A model generated the notes under the pieces. The model worked only from the letters and a program-made list of their open reading frames with translations. It was not told the DNA's origin and did not search any database. Positions 1 to 9,545 of a stretch of 64,000 nucleotides of DNA are shown piece by piece (the first letter of the stretch is position 1; each line of letters starts with the position of its first letter). This DNA is from an uncultured Pseudoteredinibacter sp. (GTDB lineage: Bacteria; Pseudomonadota; Gammaproteobacteria; Pseudomonadales; Cellvibrionaceae): contig NZ_CANMSS010000001.1 in the NCBI RefSeq assembly GCF_947500695.1, forward strand, positions 558,001 to 622,000, given 5' to 3'. The translations under genes were made by a program, and so were the position numbers.

Positions 1-79
1 CACAGGGGGCGACAAAAGAGCGCAGCGTTTTGGCGCTCCCAGCGACCAACGGAAGCGATTGCTGCGGCTTGTTATAGGG
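1..79 (-). repeat. attC site, cut by the window start
   Basis: Read on the minus strand it begins with TATAACAAG, the R'' end of an attC site, right at the 3' end of the first cassette gene. The distal R' end (expected GCGTTA) lies beyond base 1. The internal sequence is nearly identical to the attC at 1186-1273, with a handful of differences over about 77 bases. Such similarity between attC sites is typical of chromosomal integrons. Confidence 0.75.
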
Positions 80-596
80 CTTTCTCACCAATAGTCCACC
101 GCCTCTCTGAATGTGTATAAACTTCTCCATGTTCGTCTTCATCTTGCCAGCTTACGTTGTAACCAATTTCAATTAACTCAGAGGGTAAATCAATATTAAA
201 TTTCTCAGAGATTTTTTCAGTTAATAAGTCATCCGTTGGCTGAAAGCCTTCATAATAACTTTTATCAAAGAATACTGTAACTTCACTAGACCAAAGATTG
301 GGGTAGCACAAAAGAATTGCCACCCAGGATTTACCTTCTTCTGATTTTGGCTTTGCTGCCATTAGGTGCTTTGCTGCCTGTAGAAGTTGAGCAATAGCGT
401 GTCTTTTCCATTCTTTCTTCGATTTAGGCCCCTCTATCAATCTGTCCAAAGTCCATATTTTAAAATTATGATAGTGGCTTTCACCTCTTTCAGGGTAGTA
501 ACCTTCGAATCTCGAAGCCCATTTAGCTAGTGACCTTAAATGCCTGTTCGGATTTCGAACCTTCTCTAGAGGCCTATAGATGCTTAGTCTTCGCAC
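72..596 (-). CDS. Integron cassette protein, possibly DUF3916
   Basis: A 174-residue soluble protein without signal peptide or membrane segment. The N-terminal pattern MRRLSIYRP, then RSLAKWASRFEGYYP, resembles DUF3916 proteins as I remember them; no function is known for that family. The start is GTG at 596, about 12 bases inside the cassette boundary, with a GGGA stretch upstream. The stop codon overlaps the R'' end of the following attC, so the gene fills the cassette from end to end. Cassette genes of this kind are normally silent or read from the integron promoter. The family assignment is from memory and could be wrong; the gene call itself is good. Confidence 0.7.
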   Translation of the reverse strand: MRRLSIYRPLEKVRNPNRHLRSLAKWASRFEGYYPERGESHYHNFKIWTLDRLIEGPKSKKEWKRHAIAQLLQAAKHLMAAKPKSEEGKSWVAILLCYPNLWSSEVTVFFDKSYYEGFQPTDDLLTEKISEKFNIDLPSELIEIGYNVSWQDEDEHGEVYTHSERRWTIGEKAL

Positions 597-608
597 TATC
601 TGATTTCC

Positions 609-682
609 CTATAACGCTTCAATTTGCGGCGAACGACAGTGAGTCCGAGCGCGGTAGCGCTGAACAACATTGACTTGTTAAG
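609..682 (-). repeat. attC site
   Basis: On the plus strand the element runs from TATAACGC at 609 to CTTGTTAAG at 674-682, which is the VCR-like layout TAACAAG...GCGTTA when read on the minus strand. The outer arms are complementary (CAAT near the left end, ATTG near the right), as expected for a folded attC hairpin. It separates the first two cassette genes and fixes the orientation of the array: attI would be towards higher coordinates. Confidence 0.85.
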
Positions 683-688
683 AGTTTT

Positions 689-1180
689 CTAATTTTCAAA
701 GACTACTCTACCTGCTTCAAATATTTCGATATTAAGCTTTAAATCGAAGTCTTGAGGAGTGCCATATGACTCTACTTTCAGATAACCACGCTCTCTCAGA
801 CTTTTTGTTGCTCCATCCGGCATGTGTATTGAATTCACACTCAAATATTCGTTAGAAATTACCGCACTTTTATACTTTACGAACTCATGTATCACTCGAC
901 GTTCTTGCCCTGTCAGGTTTTCTACAACTTTCACCAACTCCTTTTTCTGAGAATCTAATCTCTCTGCCTCCCTTCTCTTTGTGTATTTGGACTCAAAGTG
1001 CCTTAATAATATTTTTACTGGAGGGAAAACGATTATTGTTATAAACGCCGCCAGAACAAAATCAGATTGAATTAGGTAGATAGTCAGGCCAATAATACCA
1101 GCTATAGATATGGCAATGTTTTTACCAAAATCCTCTTCTTCATAAATTCGACCCGCCCACTTATCTAGATCCATGTGCAT
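689..1180 (-). CDS. Integron cassette membrane protein, unknown
   Basis: A 163-residue protein I do not recognise. Two adjacent hydrophobic stretches (about residues 20-38 and 42-58) suggest two membrane passes, followed by a charged, probably coiled region (KYTKRREAERLDSQKKELVKV is basic and helical) and a cytoplasmic tail. The start is ATG at 1180 just inside the cassette boundary; an in-frame ATG two codons later is also possible. The stop lies a few bases before the attC R'' end. Small one- or two-pass membrane proteins are common cargo in chromosomal integrons; nothing here shows a function. Confidence 0.7.
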   Translation of the reverse strand: MHMDLDKWAGRIYEEEDFGKNIAISIAGIIGLTIYLIQSDFVLAAFITIIVFPPVKILLRHFESKYTKRREAERLDSQKKELVKVVENLTGQERRVIHEFVKYKSAVISNEYLSVNSIHMPDGATKSLRERGYLKVESYGTPQDFDLKLNIEIFEAGRVVFEN

Positions 1181-1185
1181 ATACT

Positions 1186-1273
1186 CTTAACGCCCCGCAC
1201 AGGGGACGACAAAAAAGCGCAGCGTTCTGGCGCTCCCAGCGACCAACGGGAGCGATTGCTGCGGCTTGTTAAG
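1186..1273 (-). repeat. attC site
   Basis: It runs from CTTAACGCC (1186) to CTTGTTAAG (1265-1273). Outer arms CCGCA and TGCGG are complementary. It is nearly identical to the truncated attC at 1-79, including the GCGCAGCG and GGCGCTCCCAGCGACC core. It follows the gene at 1269-1685 and precedes the gene at 689-1180. Confidence 0.87.
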
Positions 1274-1685
1274 TTTTGACAACTCCGAGCTTCTCGACAA
1301 AACCGAATTTGTAATAGTACCTGTGATAACCATGAACTCCGCTTTTCTCCCAATATGAACTTTCAGGGCCTTCGAAATATTCGAGGTCTTTGCTAGTAGG
1401 CTCACCTAATAGTGATTCTGCAAATGACTGCCAACGCTTGAAAGACTTTACCACTTGCTTACTAGGCACTCGGTGTAATTCAACGGTATGCAGCCCATTT
1501 TGGTTGAACATCAAAGTGAGTATCTCTGGTTCAGTGGACAGCCATTGGCAGCGAACTTCATATACCCCATCAGTTTTCTTACTTAGGCAAAAATCACCAA
1601 ACATCGCTTTACACGACGATTGATCAATTCCCCAGGGTATTTCTATTTGAGGCTTTATGAGCCTGATTCCTTCCGATACTTTCAT
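1269..1685 (-). CDS. Integron cassette protein, unknown
   Basis: A 138-residue soluble protein with no recognised domain, signal peptide or membrane segment. It starts at ATG 1685, eight bases inside a cassette boundary (R' sequence CGTTAAG on the minus strand at 1691-1697), and its TAA stop overlaps the R'' end of the next attC. The upstream attC is not intact: the sequence beyond 1700 is an IS1182-family element, which separates this cassette from its upstream neighbour. Function unknown. Confidence 0.7.
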   Translation of the reverse strand: MKVSEGIRLIKPQIEIPWGIDQSSCKAMFGDFCLSKKTDGVYEVRCQWLSTEPEILTLMFNQNGLHTVELHRVPSKQVVKSFKRWQSFAESLLGEPTSKDLEYFEGPESSYWEKSGVHGYHRYYYKFGFVEKLGVVKT

Positions 1686-1701
1686 AGAAACTTAACGAGC
1701 C

Positions 1702-3462
1702 TGTAGAAAAACAGATTTCAAAACCCGCCCCTCCAAAGCCCCATTTCCTTGTTTATCATTGAACATCATTTAAACAAATTCCTTTAACATAATCACGTCT
1801 TATGCGTAAAAAACGCGAGCGAGTGTGAGTAAGTCTGTGTATTACTGTAGATTGCCGTAATTCATCACTTTTTCGATGTTATGTACCAAACAGAACAACC
1901 TCCATTGGCCTTGCACCTTCTCTTTTCCTCTCAAAGAAAATCGATTTAAGCGTTTATTCGTGCCAATGTTTCCAAACACTGGTTCAACGACCGACATTCT
2001 ATGGCCGTAAATTTGTTTACCTAAACGACTGTCGACCCTTTTCTTCATCCAATCAGTTGCACTATGACCTACAGAGAAGGTTTTAGAGACTTGGCGTCCA
2101 TGGCCTTTCCTTGTGTCAGCTGATGATGGGTTGCGCATACACTGTTCTTTCAGATCACAGTTTCGGCAATCTGTGAGCTTGCCTTCAAACGCGAGCTTCC
2201 TTCGACCAGACCCCATTGAGTAATCACTATGCAGCCACATTTCGTTTCCTGCAGGACAGGTGCAGGTTTTCTTTTTTAGATTAAACGTAAATTCAGACGT
2301 TGGAATAACTTCTTTTACACCGACTAAGGTATCTCGATGACGTTTGCCATGTTTAGTTTTCTGGTGCTTAAATTTTGGATCTCGCGATCTAAACCGATTA
2401 TCGGGAATATAGGCATTAATGCCTTCTTCTTTTAAATATTGATAATTGCTTTCATTGGCAAAGCCGGTATCGGCTGTAACCACCACATGCTCAGATAAAA
2501 TATCTTGGTGCATCCCCGTTTTTTGATAGTGCTCGGTGATACCATCAAGCATAGGCTTTAATGTGTGGTGTTCTTGGCTTTCGCCGAAGGTTTGAGCCTC
2601 AATGATAATCTGATGTTTTTTATCCACTGCAGCCACACCGTTGTAACCTTGAATCGTGCCTTTGCTCGTGGTCATCTTGCCCGATTCATTATCGGTAATG
2701 TTGCTTTTAACTTCTTTCTTCCGTTTACCCTGCCCCATCCTTGGGGCTGCTGTCTTTAGGAATTTATCAATCTTATCGAAGTGCTTGCTTAGAGTGTCAA
2801 TTGATTGCTCCAACTGATCCTTACGCTCTCGATCTTTAGGGCGCCTTCGATCTAGGCGCTTATGCTCTTTCATGCAGTGCTTGATCTGGCGCTGGATCTT
2901 CTCTCTTTTATAAGCGAGCTCGCCCAAGGTCCCGGAATGCTCCTTCGATGCATTGGACGGCATCTTGCAACCATCAATGGCAAATAACTCATTCCCTATC
3001 AAGCCCTGCTCATCACAAACCAGTAGTACCTGCTCAAAAACGGATTCAACGGCATCTGGATAACTACTAATAAAGCTAGCGATGCTCGTAAAGTGAGGAA
3101 CCGAGTCACAAGAGAGCGCCTTGAAAATAATATTGTGCTCACACTCCCACTGAATCTCTCGGCTGGAAGTAATGCCTTTAGAATAAGCAAACAAGATTAC
3201 TTTCAATAAAATAGCTGGATCATAGGCCGAACGGCCACCTGCATCGTTCTTATATTTGTCGTAGAAAGCAGAAAGGTCTATATGATTATCAATCAGGCGG
3301 TGAAGGGTAAACTCGAAAGTTCCCGGCCTAAGTTGCTCTTCAAAGTTAATAACGACCATTGAAGATTGATTGTAATCGTACTTCTTAAAGTTAGGCATAA
3401 ACCAGCTCCATTGTGATGCCTAATTTTATCAAAAAACCGCTATTTTTAGGAGTTTTTCTACA
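1702..3462 (-). mobile_element. IS1182-family insertion sequence
   Basis: The element contains one intact transposase gene. Its ends are marked by an 11-bp inverted repeat: TGTAGAAAAAC at 1702-1712 and its reverse complement at 3452-3462; the true terminal repeats may be a few bases longer. I could not see a convincing target duplication. It sits between two cassette boundary-like sequences (CTTAACG at 1691 and CAACGC at 3467), so it has landed in or beside an attC. With an IS110-family element next to it, the two form an IS cluster within the cassette array. Confidence 0.8.
1842..3398 (-). CDS. IS1182-family transposase
   Basis: A 518-residue DDE transposase that cuts and moves the surrounding insertion sequence. 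The N-terminal Transposase_InsH-like part (residues about 15-110, including HRLIDNHIDLSAF and GGRSAYDPAILLK) is followed by the catalytic core. Likely catalytic residues are D142 (FAIDGCKM), D310 (VTADTGF) and E472 (VVEPVFGNI). A basic, probably coiled insertion lies at about 160-230, and a cysteine cluster (CTCPAG, CRNCDLKEQC) at 379-420 as in many IS1182 proteins. Full length, no frameshift, so the element may still be active. The start is the ATG at 3398. Confidence 0.93.
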   Translation of the reverse strand: MPNFKKYDYNQSSMVVINFEEQLRPGTFEFTLHRLIDNHIDLSAFYDKYKNDAGGRSAYDPAILLKVILFAYSKGITSSREIQWECEHNIIFKALSCDSVPHFTSIASFISSYPDAVESVFEQVLLVCDEQGLIGNELFAIDGCKMPSNASKEHSGTLGELAYKREKIQRQIKHCMKEHKRLDRRRPKDRERKDQLEQSIDTLSKHFDKIDKFLKTAAPRMGQGKRKKEVKSNITDNESGKMTTSKGTIQGYNGVAAVDKKHQIIIEAQTFGESQEHHTLKPMLDGITEHYQKTGMHQDILSEHVVVTADTGFANESNYQYLKEEGINAYIPDNRFRSRDPKFKHQKTKHGKRHRDTLVGVKEVIPTSEFTFNLKKKTCTCPAGNEMWLHSDYSMGSGRRKLAFEGKLTDCRNCDLKEQCMRNPSSADTRKGHGRQVSKTFSVGHSATDWMKKRVDSRLGKQIYGHRMSVVEPVFGNIGTNKRLNRFSLRGKEKVQGQWRLFCLVHNIEKVMNYGNLQ

Positions 3463-4741
<1,279 letters not shown>

Positions 4742-4750
4742 AGTCACTTG

Positions 4751-5113
4751 TTATGTGTGTGACTTAAAATAGGAGTTATATTCATCTTGAATCACACCGC
4801 TATTAACTAATTTAAGCTCCTTTATACCCAGTTGGTTTGCAGCACTTTCAATGCTTTTGGATGTTACCATTTTTACTGGCTCACCATATTCCCCTGATGG
4901 AGAATCGAATGTGTATATATCTATGTAATCTTCTGAACCTTGATCAAATGCCTCCCACAAACTCGCAGACACTTTATCGCCTGAAGCCGTAAAAGAAGCC
5001 CAACGAATACACTTTTCACCTTCGAAATCGAATCCGCCAAGGAAAATCTCTACTGCCTTGCCACGACGAAGTACTGAACCAGCCTCTTTTGTTGTTAAGT
5101 ATCTACGAGTCAT
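4751..5113 (-). CDS. Integron cassette protein, unknown
   Basis: A 120-residue soluble protein with no recognised domain. It begins at ATG 5113, close inside the cassette boundary at 5129, and the stop codon overlaps the R'' sequence CTTGTTATG (4748-4756). Its own attC is broken: the IS110-family element begins immediately beyond R''. That makes this cassette non-excisable by the usual R''-R' pairing unless the IS is lost. Residues are acidic and mixed, without membrane segments. Function unknown. Confidence 0.65.
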   Translation of the reverse strand: MTRRYLTTKEAGSVLRRGKAVEIFLGGFDFEGEKCIRWASFTASGDKVSASLWEAFDQGSEDYIDIYTFDSPSGEYGEPVKMVTSKSIESAANQLGIKELKLVNSGVIQDEYNSYFKSHT

Positions 5114-5128
5114 TGGCGTTCCTAAACA

Positions 5129-5184
5129 TATAACGCTTAATTGAGACGCGTGATTTTTACGTCGTTTTCCAATTCCTTGTTAGG
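5129..5184 (-). repeat. attC site, short (about 56 bp)
   Basis: From ATAACGC at 5129 to CTTGTTAGG at 5176-5184. The arms CTTAATTG and CAATTCC are partly complementary and the centre holds ACG...CGT pairs. The length is at the lower limit for attC sites. Confidence 0.8.
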
Positions 5185-5186
5185 CA

Positions 5187-5639
5187 TTACTTAACAAACT
5201 CATATTCTAACCATTTTGGACGAACACCTAATTCTAAAAATTCCCTAACTACTTTTGCAGACATCTCCTTCGTCATGCAGTACTTCCTATCTAATGCCTC
5301 TGGCTCTCCAAAAGAGATCTTAGTTCTTGTGTGCACGCTTAAATCTTCAGGCTCAGAAGGTGACAACGCTCGATACTCACTGTCACTATGATCATGAAAA
5401 ATTAGGGCGCAAGTATTATTCGCCCACTCAATCATAAAATATGATCGTATATATATCTTAGCTCCAAAAACAAACTGTTGCCACTTTGGCCGAAAACCAT
5501 CATCTGCACATAGATGTATGGATCCGGAACTCCCTGCCAATGCCGATTCAATCTTTGCAATCACATCATCGAAACATTCTATGGAGTGGTCTTCATCTCC
5601 AACTTTAAGAAAATACCTTGGATGTTCCCGTATATTCAT
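5187..5639 (-). CDS. Integron cassette protein, unknown
   Basis: A 150-residue soluble protein with no recognised domain. An upstream TTG at 5657 is open in frame but lies inside the neighbouring attC, so I place the start at ATG 5639 (MNIREHPRYFLK), eight bases inside the cassette. The sequence has many aromatic residues and a short cysteine-containing tract (SIHLCADDGF), but no motif that points to an activity. The stop lies two bases from the next attC end. Confidence 0.65.
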   Translation of the reverse strand: MNIREHPRYFLKVGDEDHSIECFDDVIAKIESALAGSSGSIHLCADDGFRPKWQQFVFGAKIYIRSYFMIEWANNTCALIFHDHSDSEYRALSPSEPEDLSVHTRTKISFGEPEALDRKYCMTKEMSAKVVREFLELGVRPKWLEYEFVK

Positions 5640-5646
5640 CTGTATG

Positions 5647-5704
5647 CCTAACGCCAAGCTAAGCGGCGCACGTAGTGCGTCCGTGCTTGAGCGCCTTGTT
5701 ATGC
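5647..5704 (-). repeat. attC site (about 58 bp)
   Basis: From CCTAACGCC at 5647 to CTTGTTATGCC ending at 5705. The inner part GCGGCGCACGTAGTGCGTCC contains GCGCAC/GTGCG pairing. Read on the minus strand it is TAACAAGGCG...GGCGTTAGG, the standard R''-R' layout. Confidence 0.87.
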
Positions 5705-5705
5705 C

Positions 5706-6209
5706 TTACCCCCTATGTGAACTGCCGCTTTTGATTTTGCAATTTCCAACCTCAGAAAAAGGTTTCATACCACCATATATAATGTCATGCCGTGTTATTG
5801 CAATTTCCCCTGAGCTTCTGATGGATACCATTGCTGGGCCAAATGATTCAATCCACCCGCCGTATTTACTATTTCTCGTTTCGTCGCCAGTATATTTAGA
5901 TGTAGCTGGAGACATCCAGAAATGGGCCGTATACTGACCAGCGTTAGAGAAGCCCGGGATCTCGCGAAGTCCTTTTCCATTGCCATTTGGGTATATTAAT
6001 TTTGCGTGACCTGAATCCCTAAACCAAGTTATTTTCATTTTACTAATTTTTTTTGTCGGATTACCTGCAGGGTGGGGAGGGAACTCCTGAACCTCACACT
6101 CAAATTCCCACATGGCGCTCTTATTAAAAGGCTCTGCACGTGCGAAATAACTGAATGTTGTCAACACAACAAGAAGTAATGAAAAGTGTAACTTGCCCTT
6201 CATATACAT
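5706..6209 (-). CDS. Integron cassette protein, secreted, unknown
   Basis: A 167-residue protein with a typical signal peptide: MKGKLHFSLLLVVLTTFSYF followed by ARA, so cleavage probably after ARA near residue 25. The mature part (about 140 residues) has no domain I know; it is rich in tryptophan, glycine and proline and should be periplasmic or exported. The start is ATG 6209, with GAG about 7 bases upstream; ATG at 6203 is an alternative and leaves the signal peptide intact. It fills the cassette between two attC sites. Function unknown. Confidence 0.68.
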   Translation of the reverse strand: MYMKGKLHFSLLLVVLTTFSYFARAEPFNKSAMWEFECEVQEFPPHPAGNPTKKISKMKITWFRDSGHAKLIYPNGNGKGLREIPGFSNAGQYTAHFWMSPATSKYTGDETRNSKYGGWIESFGPAMVSIRSSGEIAITRHDIIYGGMKPFSEVGNCKIKSGSSHRG

Positions 6210-6256
6210 ATCTCACTCTTTGGCCTTTGAAAGTAACCTTGCCTTTCAACTGTAGG

Positions 6257-6366
6257 CATAACGCTTTAAGCACGCGCCCAATGCCGAAGCTTTGGTTTTG
6301 TGCGATTATTTTTCCGCACAAAATTTAAGCGGAGTGCATTGTGTCGCTGTGGCTTAACTTGTTATA
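6257..6366 (-). repeat. attC site, long (about 110 bp)
   Basis: From CATAACGC at 6257 to CTTGTTATAAG ending at 6368. The outer arms TTTAAGC...GCTTAA are complementary, and an inner TTTTGTGCG...CGCACAAAA stem (about 6295-6323) forms a strong hairpin. It is the first attC of the array as read from the right. Confidence 0.85.
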
Positions 6367-6697
6367 AGTTTTTTGGCCATCCATCTTCATATATTTCCAA
6401 CACGCTTACATCAGCGAAAAAACCACCATCCCACAGTTTGCCTTTGCAACCAGGATGGATTGCTGGCTTGAATAGTTCAGGAGCAATAGCAATACAATCA
6501 GCTTCGCAGGAGTCTCCCTCATAAAAGGTACCAGGTGATTCTACAAACATTCCAATTGTATTTAGGTCATCTACCCCTTCCATTTCTACTGGCACGCGCC
6601 TATGACAATCATCACCGAACATAAACCACCTACGCCGATCATCACCGAGATCGTTGAAATGGAAACTAATCACAATTCGAAATTGGTATTTATGCAC
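6362..6697 (-). CDS. Integron cassette protein, unknown
   Basis: A 111-residue soluble protein, acidic and rich in aromatic residues, no recognised domain. It starts with GTG at 6697 (MHKYQFRIVISF), about 10 bases from the cassette boundary sequence CTCAACG (6707) or CTTATAAC (6713-6720). The stop overlaps the attC R'' end. It is the first cassette of the array on the expected attI side, the position normally read from the integron promoter. Function unknown. Confidence 0.65.
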   Translation of the reverse strand: MHKYQFRIVISFHFNDLGDDRRRWFMFGDDCHRRVPVEMEGVDDLNTIGMFVESPGTFYEGDSCEADCIAIAPELFKPAIHPGCKGKLWDGGFFADVSVLEIYEDGWPKNL

Positions 6698-7172
6698 CTT
6701 ACACCCTCAACGACTTATAACAGCTTATTCAACAGACCGGTATAAATAAAACCGAAAAGCGGACGCGTCTTAATAATTCGGGGATTTCAGAAATAATAGG
6801 ATGGTGTCCGTTTAAATACCTGGCTGCATTCCTTTGTCTAAAGCTCTAATTTATTGTTTTCGCAGTGCTTTTTCAAGCATTAGTAAAATCATACCAAACT
6901 CACGAGACCTGGCGTTTAAATCATTAATAATTGGCGATCTTCTTGCTTTTTCTCATGTGTAGCTTTTTTTGAGAAGTAATTTTTTATATCTAAGGTGTTG
7001 ATATCACTAATTTTTGTGTTTTATGAATTGTTATTTCCCGAATTATTAGGAATCTTTCGAAATAGCGCTTTTAAAATTATAACTGTATATCCGTACAGCG
7101 TTCTTGCCGTGGGGTTGTGCTTTTTGCTGGTTTTTTGATCTCTTTGACCGGGGGGGGGTAATGTATGCTCTG
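6698..7172. other. Right edge of the cassette array; no gene seen
   Basis: About 475 AT-rich bases. Boundary-like CTTATAAC (6713-6720) marks the end of the first cassette. An integrase gene would be expected to the right of this edge but there is no open frame of useful length on either strand. A run of nine G residues lies at 7150-7158. Nothing else could be supported. Confidence 0.5.
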
Positions 7173-8291
7173 CTATAGCTCTATTTTAAACACCTGCTGA
7201 AGCTGCTCACTTTTCATACCTTGTAGTGCGGCGGGCCTGTAGTTAGTTTCTTCTATGCGCTCAAGAACCGAGCTATGCAGTATTGAATCTGGGGCGATTT
7301 CTCTATAGTCGGGTGCGGTGCGTAGTACCTCCCTTTCTTCTTTCACCGACCAAACGCTTCTTGGGATATTTTGTACCCAGTGCCATGCGCTTTGCAGCGA
7401 TTTATGTTGCTCTGCAAGTGGGGTGGGCGCTATGTATTTGGCATCACTGCCCTTACCCATTACATAGCGATCATATTCCTTGGCTTCGATTTTTAAGGGG
7501 TATTTGTTTACCGTAAGGTTTTGGGTATTGCCTTGGGCTTCATTAATCATCCATTGCAGGGTTACTTTGGCTAGGCCAGATTCGCATTCTGGATAGCCTC
7601 CCCCGATATCGGAATGGACGCCGGCAAACCACACTTCTTTTATGTCTTGTTTATCTTGATGTTTCCTGCCCCATAACATCGGTTGAAAGAAGGCTCGTTT
7701 TTCATCTATGGCTAAAGCGTGCCTGATTACTTCGACGCTTGGATTGTTGGTGGTAAACGGTAAAAACACCGGGCTGTATATCCAACCGAAGGTGCTAACC
7801 GAATCCCATAGGCCTAAAAAGTTAATGTTGATGTTGCGGCCGTAGGTCTTTTTAAACTGCGCCATTAAGGCAAAGTCGGTTTTCTTAGCCCTGTATAAAG
7901 TCAGTGCGTAGGGAATTAGGTTATTACAGCCTGAATCTAATAGACCGATACTATGAATAAAGCCAGCAAGCACCCTGGCCGTATAAGCGCCGCGGCTAAA
8001 ACCGAAGATATACACCCTGTCGCCGTTTTGGTAATTCTCCATCAAGAAGCTATAGGCCTGCACCATGTTTTCTATAAGGCCCAACCCAAATGCTTGGCCT
8101 AGGCCTTTATAAAGTGTTTTTGCGATGGAGGATTTATATTTTGGGTCGCCTAAAGTGCCTACGCCTGGGTCGTAATAACATATTTGGGTGGTGTTACGCT
8201 TAAGTACGCGAAACAGCTTTACGATATTGGTATTCTCTTCACCAAATTTATTGCCCGTGCCATCAAGGCATATCACGATGTTTTTCGCCAT
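7173..8291 (-). CDS. DUF2235 alpha/beta-hydrolase (Tle1-like)
   Basis: A 372-residue protein of the DUF2235 family, alpha/beta-hydrolases related to the Tle1 phospholipase effectors of type VI secretion. Seen: N-terminal KNIVICLDGTGNKFG, the nucleophile motif GFSRGA at 97-102 (S99), and likely catalytic D163 (GLWDSVSTFG) and H226 (GVHSDIGGGYPE). There is no signal peptide, so the protein is cytoplasmic unless exported by another system. No VgrG, PAAR or immunity gene lies next to it, so an effector role is not supported here. The start is ATG 8291. Confidence 0.85.
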   Translation of the reverse strand: MAKNIVICLDGTGNKFGEENTNIVKLFRVLKRNTTQICYYDPGVGTLGDPKYKSSIAKTLYKGLGQAFGLGLIENMVQAYSFLMENYQNGDRVYIFGFSRGAYTARVLAGFIHSIGLLDSGCNNLIPYALTLYRAKKTDFALMAQFKKTYGRNININFLGLWDSVSTFGWIYSPVFLPFTTNNPSVEVIRHALAIDEKRAFFQPMLWGRKHQDKQDIKEVWFAGVHSDIGGGYPECESGLAKVTLQWMINEAQGNTQNLTVNKYPLKIEAKEYDRYVMGKGSDAKYIAPTPLAEQHKSLQSAWHWVQNIPRSVWSVKEEREVLRTAPDYREIAPDSILHSSVLERIEETNYRPAALQGMKSEQLQQVFKIEL

Positions 8292-8604
8292 AGCGGTAAT
8301 CCTTTACGGTTTTGTTACAGTGCTATTACAGTGTGATTAGGGTATTACAGGATTTTAATATTATTACTATGATTGCCTTTGCTTATGAGGTTAATCCTTC
8401 CTAGCCACTATGGCAAATTAATTACAGTTTTGCGGCTTAGCTGGGCCAAATTGAGAGGTCACAGGGATATAACTAGAGAGTCGCTGGCCAATAGCTGGCG
8501 CTTAGAGTGGCTTGAAGCAGCGAAATGATGCTTAGGGAGTAGCTTTTGCGTATGCCAAGCATGCACCCTATTTTAAGATAAGGTACATGCCCGTTTTTTT
8601 TTGG
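8292..8604. other. Intergenic region, no gene seen
   Basis: About 310 bases between two minus-strand genes. It contains three closely spaced ATTACAG-type repeats near 8317-8351 and should hold the promoter of the DUF2235 gene and the end of the dehalogenase transcript. No clear terminator or gene. Confidence 0.4.
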
Positions 8605-9519
8605 CTAGCCAATCGGATTGGCCTTAGCAAACTTCAGTACAACCTTAGCCAGTGCTTCGCCTTGGTCTTCTTGTAGAAAATGGCCGCCATTAACAATAGT
8701 AGTATGGTCCTGTCCTTCGCAACCGGGAATTAACTTCTGCATAATGGCATCGCCACCTTTGGTTACTGGGTCGGAATCACTAAAGGCAGTTAAAAATGGC
8801 TTTTTCCATTTGCTTAATGCTGCCCACGCAGCGCGATTGGCATCAGATGCTGGGTCGTCTGGTGTTGCGGGTACTAGCAATGGAAATTGACGTGCGCCCT
8901 CTTTGTAGCTTTCGTCCGGGTATGGTGCATCATAAGCGGCAACTACATCTGGGCTGAGTTCAGTTGTGGTTGCACCAGAGATAATCCCACCTACGGGAAA
9001 CTCGGGTACTTCTTGTGAGAATTTCCGCCAATCCAAAAAGGCTTGCCCCGGCGTTTGATCACCAGTTGGCAGCATGGTGTTAGCCGCAACGGCGCGGGCA
9101 AATCGGCTCGGGTTTTCTGCTAATAAGCGTAAGCCAATTAAACCGCCCCAATCCTGGCAAACCAAAGTGATATCGTTTAATTCTAATTGATCCAGTACGG
9201 ATTGCATCCAATCCACGTGGCGCTGATAAGTATAATCGCTGCGTTTACTGGGTTTATCTGAACGCCCAAAACCAGGCAGATCAGGTGCGATAACGCGGAA
9301 ACCGGCCTCGACAAAAAGTGGAATCATTTTACGATACAAAAACGACCAGGATGGCTCGCCATGTAACAGTAATACCGTTTCGCCATCGGCTGGGCCTTCA
9401 GTCACATAATGGACGCGCAACTCTCCGCCTTCACCGTCGGCAACGTTCAGGTAATTCGGTGCAAAGTCATAGCCGGGTAAGTTTTCAAAACATTCGTCGG
9501 GTGTACGTAAATATTCCAT
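8605..9519 (-). CDS. Haloalkane dehalogenase, HLD-I type
   Basis: A 304-residue alpha/beta-hydrolase that would split carbon-halogen bonds of haloalkanes to give an alcohol and halide. Seen: oxyanion motif HGEPSW (53-58), nucleophile D123 in CQDWGG with halide-binding W124 beside it, a second tryptophan W164 in the cap, likely acid D250 and general base H280 (NGGHFLQED). The motif order and the two tryptophans match subfamily I (DhlA-like). It lies 26 bases downstream of a TetR gene on the same strand, so they are probably one transcript. The real substrate is not shown; some members are annotated this way without known haloalkane use. Confidence 0.88.
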   Translation of the reverse strand: MEYLRTPDECFENLPGYDFAPNYLNVADGEGGELRVHYVTEGPADGETVLLLHGEPSWSFLYRKMIPLFVEAGFRVIAPDLPGFGRSDKPSKRSDYTYQRHVDWMQSVLDQLELNDITLVCQDWGGLIGLRLLAENPSRFARAVAANTMLPTGDQTPGQAFLDWRKFSQEVPEFPVGGIISGATTTELSPDVVAAYDAPYPDESYKEGARQFPLLVPATPDDPASDANRAAWAALSKWKKPFLTAFSDSDPVTKGGDAIMQKLIPGCEGQDHTTIVNGGHFLQEDQGEALAKVVLKFAKANPIG

Positions 9520-9545
9520 AGTGTTGCTCTCTCATTATTCTGTGT

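Noticed and set aside
5518-5937. Plus-strand open frame of 139 codons in the cassette array
   Set aside because: It spans an attC and the opposite strands of two cassette genes; their minus-strand frames fit the cassette boundaries.
7150-7158. Run of nine G as a phase-variation tract of the DUF2235 gene
   Set aside because: It lies after the stop codon of that minus-strand gene, outside any coding or promoter sequence I can support.
6720-7172. attI site or integrase remnant at the array edge
   Set aside because: No open frame, no integrase-like residues in any frame and no second attC-like element could be recognised.
8317-8355. Short ATTACAG repeats as a CRISPR or iteron array
   Set aside because: Only about three 7-base copies with irregular spacing; too few and too short.
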